NCBI GenBank assembly: GCA_021234155.1
Contig: JAJEKV010000028.1
Coordinates: forward strand, 10,742,134-10,806,133
Direction: 5' to 3'
Source: Isoetes taiwanensis
Lineage: Eukaryota > Streptophyta > Lycopodiopsida > Isoetales > Isoetaceae
DNA length: 64,000 nt
This document shows, piece by piece, positions 58,099 through 64,000 of this stretch. How positions within the stretch are numbered: the first letter of the stretch is position 1; each line of letters opens with the position of its first letter. A model generated the notes under the pieces. The model made no database searches and had not been told where the DNA came from. It worked only from the letters and a program-made list of their open reading frames with translations. The position numbers and the translations under genes are program-made.

Positions 58099-58822
58099 GC
58101 ATACGCTTGAATTAATTTTAATGCCTCTTTTCAATGGTGTAGACCCATATATGTAGTATTTTTCAGTTAAGTTTTATTTTTCGTATTATATTTTATTTTG
58201 CTCGACATGCAAAGCTCGAGCAGCTCATTTTAGGGTTTTTTGCTGTAAGGGCGTGGTTATGTGGGTCGGATTCAAGCAGCATTGGATTTGGGCAGCGCTT
58301 AACCGGTTCCAGCAGAGAGCTACCTGAGTGCTTGAAGCAGATGCTTGCCAATCCATGAACGGGCAGATCCTTCCTTTTCTTCGTCTTCGATCCGCCTTAT
58401 ACTCCGGCTCCAAGCTCTTTTATCCGCGGAATCATCGGATCGAGCTCGCGAGCCTTCAATATGTTGATTTCGGACATTTCCCCTTTGATCCGTGGTTTTG
58501 CAGCTTGTGGCTTGGCCATTGGTTCCTTGATCTTTGCTTCCGTTTTCCGCTTGCAAGATGGGGCTTCCTTGGGCGATTCGAATATATTTCCACCAAACGG
58601 AGCTTCTACAACATGAAATAATTATTCATGTCCGTGATTCGAAAGTTTTTAAGAGTGGGAATCGATTTCTCTAGTTATTTGCATTTGACGACCAAAGATG
58701 AAACGGGCCTACAAACTCCGTATCCTTTGAATGAAATCTTGTAACATCTTTTTGCTTGATGAGACGCGTTTTTTATTTGTTCGTAAGGAAATGTATGTAG
58801 CCCCTTGACTTGGATCTCGCAG
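58099..58822. other. Region upstream of the katanin p80 pseudogene
   Basis: Could be the former promoter, 5' UTR and first intron of the katanin gene copy; it is GC-richer from 58240 to 58600. A 97-codon plus-strand frame (58328-58621) has no katanin similarity. The expected first codons (MAKRGYKL-type) were not found. Confidence 0.35.
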
Positions 58823-60342
58823 AGGAGTTTGTAGCACATACTTCAGATGTCAAGCTGCCTCAAGATTGGCGTAAAAGTCCTCCGTGGTACTTTCGTTCGG
58901 AGGCTAAGATCATAAAGTAAACATGTGGGCAATTGGAAAACCAATGCGATTCTTGTAAGTCTTCCCCAAAACATTTGCTTTGATCCAATAGCTCACTAGT
59001 GCTTGTTGGAATAAATTAAATAGATTAAAGCTTCCCTTTGGGGATCATGCAGAGTCTATCGGGGCATTCAAGCCGCCATAGAATCAGAACGTTTGATGCC
59101 GGCTTTGAGGCTTTGGTAGTCGCGGTATTTGCCGATGGGACAATAAAGCTTTGGGATTTAGAGGAGGCTAAAAGTAATAGCTTCAGACAAACTCTTTCCT
59201 CTTTACTTTCAGAAATAGCTTTATTGGTCATCCAAAATGCCTAAATGCTATAAACTTGGCTTTGCAGTTGTCCGCACGCTCACGGGCCATCGTTCAAATT
59301 GCATCTCGGTGGACTTTCACCCGTTTGGTGAATTTTTTGCATCTGGATCCCTCGATACAAATCTCAAAATCTGGGACATCCGGAGAAAGGGTTGCATCCA
59401 CACTTACAAGGGACACACCCGTGGCATCAAATGCATAAAGTTCAGTCCGGATGGTCGCTGGGTTGTCTCTGGAAGCCAGGATAATACTGTCAAAGTATGA
59501 CACCCCACATAATTGTATTTAGACTGTTCATGTCTAATAGGGTGTCCATATTAACCGTGCAGCTCTGGGACTTAACCGCGGGAAAGCTTATGCATGATTT
59601 TAAATACCACGATGGCGAAGTTCAATGCCTGGATTTTCATCCTCAGGAATTTCTTCTTGCATCAGGTATTATTACCTTATGCATTGCACTCATAACAGAT
59701 CTTACAAGCAATATTTTCCTTTTATCCTTTCCAGGTTCTGTTGACAAAACTGTCAAATTTTATGACCTCGAAACTTTTGAGCTTATTGGGTCGTCTGGAC
59801 CAGAGGTAAGTAATATCATTCTTAGAGTTGGTTGAAGACCGTGTAACATGACATACCTGTCCTGACAGTAAGTTTTTGCTGCTTAGGTTCCTGGCTTACG
59901 TGCAATGTTGTTTGATCCTGATGGCCGAAGTTTGCTCTGTGCAGCACATGAAAATCTCAAGGTTATTTCCTACTCGATATTCATTGCTATTGTAAATTTG
60001 GCTCGAAAAAGTTTAGAGTTCACGTATGCAATTCCATGAATCATGTATTTAATAATCATAGCTGCAATTGTCATGTGACCCTCGCTTTTGGTCGGGCGGT
60101 ATTTTCCTTCCTCATAATTAAACACACAAGCTCACTCTCTGCAGAGGGCTTTTTATCCGTCTCGGTTAAATGTCCTTTCCCTTGTGCAGGTACTATCTTG
60201 GGAGCCATTAAGATACCACGATGTGGTTGATGTAAGCTGGTCCAAAATTGCCGACTTCAACGTTCATGAAGAAAAGCTTCTTGGTTGTTCTTACAACAAG
60301 AATTGTGTCAGTGTTTGGGTCAAATTCATTGTAAAGCCTTGA
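58823..60342 (+). pseudogene. KTN80: Katanin p80 (KTN80) WD40 subunit gene copy, truncated
   Basis: Exons 58823-58954, 59053-59173, 59268-59494, 59563-59665, 59735-59805, 59887-59961 and 60190-60342 encode most of a WD40 propeller closely like plant katanin p80, the subunit that targets the microtubule-severing p60 ATPase. Clear landmarks are [63 protein letters not shown] and LLGCSYNKNC. From 59053 on, all exons join in frame with GT-AG introns. The first recognisable exon is broken: an extra C after GTCAAG, at least one more shift, a TAA in place of the Glu codon before DHKVN, and a lost base before GCGATTCTT. The C-terminal con80 domain, which binds p60, is absent; the last exon runs to a TGA at 60340. 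It is a young, decaying partial copy. Confidence 0.85.
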
Positions 60343-60668
60343 AATATAAATTCTCTTAGAAGCATCCCTCTGAGTATACCTGTTGGTGAATTTGCTATAC
60401 CCTTTGTTTCAGCTGGTTATCCTACTAGATTAGTTAATCTTCTCGGTTGAGCCTTTTAATGTTCAAGCTAATGTATTTGAAGAAGTTTCTAAAAGGTGAG
60501 CTTCTAAATATCTAGTACACTTCAAATATTAAATCCTTAGTGCATATTTCGATTCCAAGGTTCAAGATGCAACCCTACACTATCTTTATGTTTTAAATGT
60601 CTTTTATATTCTCACGTCTGTTTTTTTTTTATGGCCCGAAGGGCCAAAAATTTTTTTTAGTATAATAA
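60343..60668. other. Spacer
   Basis: No further katanin exon is recognised. A short palindromic ATGGCCCGAAGGGCCAAAAA (60632-60651) resembles GGCCTCGAAGGGGCCAAATT at 57160, next to the other MITE copy. Confidence 0.5.
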
Positions 60669-61111
60669 CCAACACATAACTACCATTGACATTAATAAAT
60701 ATAACCATTGGATCCAACACATTTAAATTAAAATCCCCCTTAAACCCCCTTTGGTTTGGGTGCATATTCACACGGGGGGTGACGTAGGGCAGCGAGAGCC
60801 CTCATAATTGTATTTTGCACGTACGAAATCAACACCATATAGTATTCCGGTTGAAATCTTATAGTAGTTTGCGAATCTTATTATACAGTATAGCAAATCT
60901 TGTACTTGCATACCCCACAAATGAGGAACTTTACGTACGGTGTAGATTAAGGAATAAGGGGCGAATATGCCAATCCGACAGCTCTCGATGCCCGGAGTCA
61001 CCCCCCGTGTGAATATGCACCCAAACCAAAGGGGGTTTAAGGGGGATTTTAATTTAAATGTGTTGGATCCAATGGTTATATTTATTAATGTCAATGGTAG
61101 TTATGTGTTGG
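60669..61111. mobile_element. Long-TIR MITE / fold-back element, complete copy
   Basis: 443 bp with terminal inverted repeats of 115 bp (60669-60783 and 60997-61111). The repeats match at every position I could check, starting CCAACACATAACTACCATTG and ending at GGGGGGTGAC. The 213-bp interior is shared with the copies at 4930 and 57238. No transposase and no obvious target-site duplication (flanks TATAATAA and TCAAAACT). Superfamily not assigned. Confidence 0.9.
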
Positions 61112-61236
61112 TCAAAACTTTTAATATCCTTCAAAACATGCATGCACACACACAAAATCAAATAAAGATCATGATGCTGACCAAGACGAGTATAGGGCAA
61201 TAAGTATGTAATTGCGAGCTGACTAATTAATATAAA
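61112..61236. other. Spacer
   Basis: Short sequence between the MITE and the Helitron terminus. Nothing recognised. Confidence 0.5.
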
Positions 61237-61266
61237 CTAGAAACGTGTGCCCGGCGATGCCGGGCA
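61237..61266 (-). mobile_element. Helitron-type 3' terminus
   Basis: On the minus strand the sequence reads TGCCCGGC-ATC-GCCGGGCA (a perfect 8-bp stem with a 3-nt loop, 61248-61266), then CACGTTT, then CTAG followed by a flanking T. Known Helitrons end in a short hairpin close to CTRR inserted before T. The body would extend to higher coordinates. The TC-type 5' end was not located and no Rep/helicase frame is seen, so this would be a non-autonomous copy. Confidence 0.6.
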
Positions 61267-63135
61267 TTAGTTGTGGACGTGCGGAATGAGTAGACGTAAC
61301 AGGTTTTGTAGGTGGAACTAAAAGCACTAAAATGTATTCGTGTCTACAGATGTATGTCAAGCATTAGCTGAGGATAGGTAGGAGTAGGAACAATAGACAA
61401 CATGGGGTGAAATAGAATGCGTAGATGTAATGAAGTCCATTAAGTTTAGGGTTTTGCTTTAGGATTTTGTGGTAGATTGCAAATATAATGCCTGGTCTAT
61501 AAAATTGCATTTATAAGGTTTATAGATCCTATTAACATACATCACAATATAAGGGTGATATCATTCTACTTATTAAATTGTTTTGATTGTATCATGTTGG
61601 GGTGGAGGAACAATTCACCTATTTCAAGCCTAGCTTAAATTAAAAAAGATCTTATGACATAAGCCAAAACGACTAAAGACGTTAGTTAGTACATTTGACT
61701 CGTATGCCTGTAATTGCGCCATGTGGCTCCTACCAACAATCGTGCTCTTATGTAGGATGTGGAACTGGCTTGTCCTAGGGGGCTCGCCAACTACTACCCC
61801 GAGTAAGGGCCTCTAAGAAAAATAGAATTTGGCAAATCCACCATTAAAATTGTCTCCATCCCTAAAGGATGCTTAATATGTAATGAGGATGTTATGCTAT
61901 CTAGAAGCACATCCCAAACCCTAACCCTAAATTTGTGTGTGATGACATAGTCAATAGAATTGCATGCTCCATTCATGTTACATCAACCCTAAAACCGTGA
62001 ACCCTATGCCCTAACATGTTACATCCTTTGAGTTCTTCTTTAATATTGTGATAAATCCTTGAACCAACTCTAAACTCTAGATCCTAAAAAACCATGAATC
62101 TTGTGCCCCAACGTGTCACTTTTCACATGTTTGAAATGTATATGCATAATTTTTTATTGTGATCTTAAGTAAAGTAGTTTTCCTTAATAGAAAAACCAAA
62201 TTGATAGAACATAGACCAAGGTACTCAAGTTGCCACTTACAGCAATATCTTTTGAAAGAAAATCCACGTGAATGTTTGTCCACAAAAGGGGTGGGGATAA
62301 TGGGCCTCGAACTTTTCAAGGGGGGAAATGCAAGATGTACCACGTCGAGCGCATTAAGGTTTGTTTTTGTCAATCTATATACAATTCATGATTGTCACCA
62401 TTCACTTCCAAACACCAAATCCAGCACAATATTGTAATACTTAAAAACAGAAGTCCTAAACCCTCATGAATAATAACAGAAACCTGTGATTAGAAGCTCA
62501 ATATTGCTACTTCCTACCTAATTTGCCCAATTAACTAATTAAATTATTTTTCTAGAGTAGTCAAAACTAAATCGGCATAACCGAATGCACTGGAACATTG
62601 TGCATTTTCGTAAACTATTAGGATCAAGCCACAAACAACCAGGAGCAACAAAGAGCAACAAAGACACCTGCCCTATAAGAACACAATACAACTATACTCT
62701 AAAAACCTTACGAAACTCGAATAGCAAATGAGAAGGCAACTCATAGCAGAGTTGTTGAACACTCCTACATCTAGCAAGCATGCCCATATAGAATTGGCAC
62801 TGGCTGATGTCATTCCCAATCGCATTATTGCATTGTAAATTGCATTGCATTTTGATAGTCCAAGAATAAACAATCAGCATAAAGCAAGATTTGTTCCAAT
62901 GACTTACATCTTCATGCATCATTAGGCCCAACAATTGTGAGTAGGCCCAACAATTGTGAGTGCTGGTAAACGATTCGTTGATTGGACCCTCGTGTTGCAC
63001 CACTCTAGCTCCTATGATGCCGTCAATTGCAGGTGGGCAATTGCATTGCTAGTTTCAAATGCAACTCCTGTTCACAACTAATGAATTAACAATCTAAAGC
63101 AATACACAAACAGAGTCAAATAAAAAAGATATTAC
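61267..63135. other. Non-coding region, perhaps Helitron body and introns
   Basis: AT-rich, with a telomere-like AAACCCTAACCCTAAATT at about 61916 and a 19-bp tandem duplication AGGCCCAACAATTGTGAGT at 62924-62961. A 103-codon minus-strand frame (62692-63003) has no recognisable domain. No gene supported. Confidence 0.4.
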
Positions 63136-63198
63136 CTTGTGCCACTGTTCTAGCAAGACCTTTCCATCATAGACCAGACCCAAAAGGCTGCTGCGACC
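63136..63198 (-). CDS. Candidate internal exon of an unidentified gene
   Basis: 63 nt open in one frame, between TGTACAG| and |GTAATA on the minus strand. It encodes a coding-like peptide including SSLLGLVYDGKVLLEQWHK. Donor and acceptor are canonical and the other two frames contain stops. No partner exon was securely found, though minus-strand sequence around 63830-63900 (after ATTGCAG, up to GTATGT) is another open segment. Family not recognised. Confidence 0.33.
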
Positions 63199-64000
63199 CT
63201 GTACATAGAAGCCCTAATGTCTGATTACAGTAAACTGCATTCATTTCCATAAAAGAAATAAAAGTCTAGCATGGAACTTTGTCCTTTTGAAGCATCAAAG
63301 TAGATCAAAACAACACATAACATGGTTTTTGCATGAGGGACTGCCAATTCTTCTTCGAGGCAACCCTCCAAACACTATTTATAAAAGTCTAGGCGTGTTG
63401 ACCCATGCACAAACAAAATTATCTGCAAGTGAAAGCAGTAGCATTATGTATATTTTGCTCTAATAGAGACTTGAGACCTAGAGTAAGAAGGATAATAAAC
63501 TTCTTAGAAGAATACTTCCTTGCTTTCAAATCCTTACTGGGCAATGCATGCACTCTGCTCCAATATTGTAAAGGCTATTGAATTCTGTTGGGATCATCAA
63601 TGTGTAAGAATGCATGAAAATCTTACAAAAAATCATAGAGAAGGCATCAAGCTTATCAAGCTTGAGGACGACATATGACAGAGCTGCAATCTAGAAAAGA
63701 GTTCGAGCTACCAACATACACATTGCCTATAATATGAACCATAGACTGCGTGTATATGGAAAACAATCAATCCACAATATTTTGATACATACCCAACCCC
63801 TCCAATCCACCAAATTGGAGAATTTGATGCCGAACATAAGCTCGAAAATCTCAAACCAGAAGCATGGCAACCTGGAACAGATCTGCAATAATGCAACCTC
63901 CAATGGGAACAGAAATAGCACATCGAATAGGCAATGTGTTTGACAAACCAGTACCTGAGCATCACCAAAACCGAGTATGATACAGTTGTTCCGGAAGATG
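63199..64000. other. Right flank, probable introns of a minus-strand gene
   Basis: Contains one more possible minus-strand exon (about 63797-63885; LPCFWFEIFELMFG-type or GCHASGLRFSSL-type frame) and otherwise non-coding sequence. The gene, if real, continues past the window. Confidence 0.3.

Noticed and set aside
61916-61936. CCCTAACCCTAAA as a telomere or chromosome end
   Set aside because: Only about two units; single interstitial telomere-like motifs are common in plant DNA.

Overview
This window is nuclear DNA from a land plant. The evidence is short GT-AG exons encoding plant-type proteins (WRC/HARE-HTH, katanin p80, MYCBP-like), PPR gene debris, TTTAGGG-like motifs, and a heavy load of retroelements of mixed age. 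The mix of L1-type LINEs, a second LINE lineage with an I/Jockey-like reverse transcriptase, Ty3/gypsy elements and a XerD-like tyrosine recombinase fits a seedless plant, perhaps a fern, better than a typical crop angiosperm. That placement is inference, and no species can be named from the sequence.

Layout. 1-5 kb: mostly non-coding, with two candidate minus-strand exons, a decayed PLS-type PPR fragment and a 0.2-kb tandem duplication. 5.7-13.1 kb: a roughly 245-bp block with a strong hairpin occurs twice, 7.15 kb apart. Between the copies lies a nearly full-length but disabled minus-strand LINE (7.07-10.93 kb). 13.0-15.2 kb: a P-class PPR gene broken by frameshifts and stops, directly downstream of the second block. 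15.7-16.5 kb: a LINE 3' end, then a truncated tyrosine recombinase. 17.8-18.6 kb: an intact MYCBP-like gene (+). 20.35-23.8 kb: an intact four-exon nuclear-protein gene (-) with HARE-HTH and WRC domains. These two are the only genes that look functional.

25.4-31.6 kb is repeat territory: a 1.44-kb tandem duplication, further direct repeats, and about 180-bp and 60-bp tandem arrays leading into a decayed plus-strand LINE (31.6-34.8 kb). Two related blocks follow (36.1-41.4 and 48.7-56.1 kb). Each is an L1-type LINE joined at the same point to an inverted gypsy fragment. Later insertions broke them further: a hAT-like MITE, a fold-back insert, a 0.93-kb insert and a polyadenylated 1.14-kb retrocopy. 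Between the blocks lie the 3' half of another I/Jockey-like LINE (41.75-43.37 kb) and a plus-strand Ty3/gypsy element (43.5-48.0 kb) with an unusual domain order.

56-61.2 kb carries several copies of a long-TIR MITE family, one with a perfect 115-bp inverted repeat. It also holds a decayed, 3'-truncated katanin p80 (KTN80) gene copy whose first recognisable exon is broken. A Helitron-type 3' terminus sits at 61.24 kb, and the right end has one candidate exon of an unidentified minus-strand gene.

The genes do not form a pathway. The interest of the window lies in its mobile elements: their architecture, nesting and duplication.
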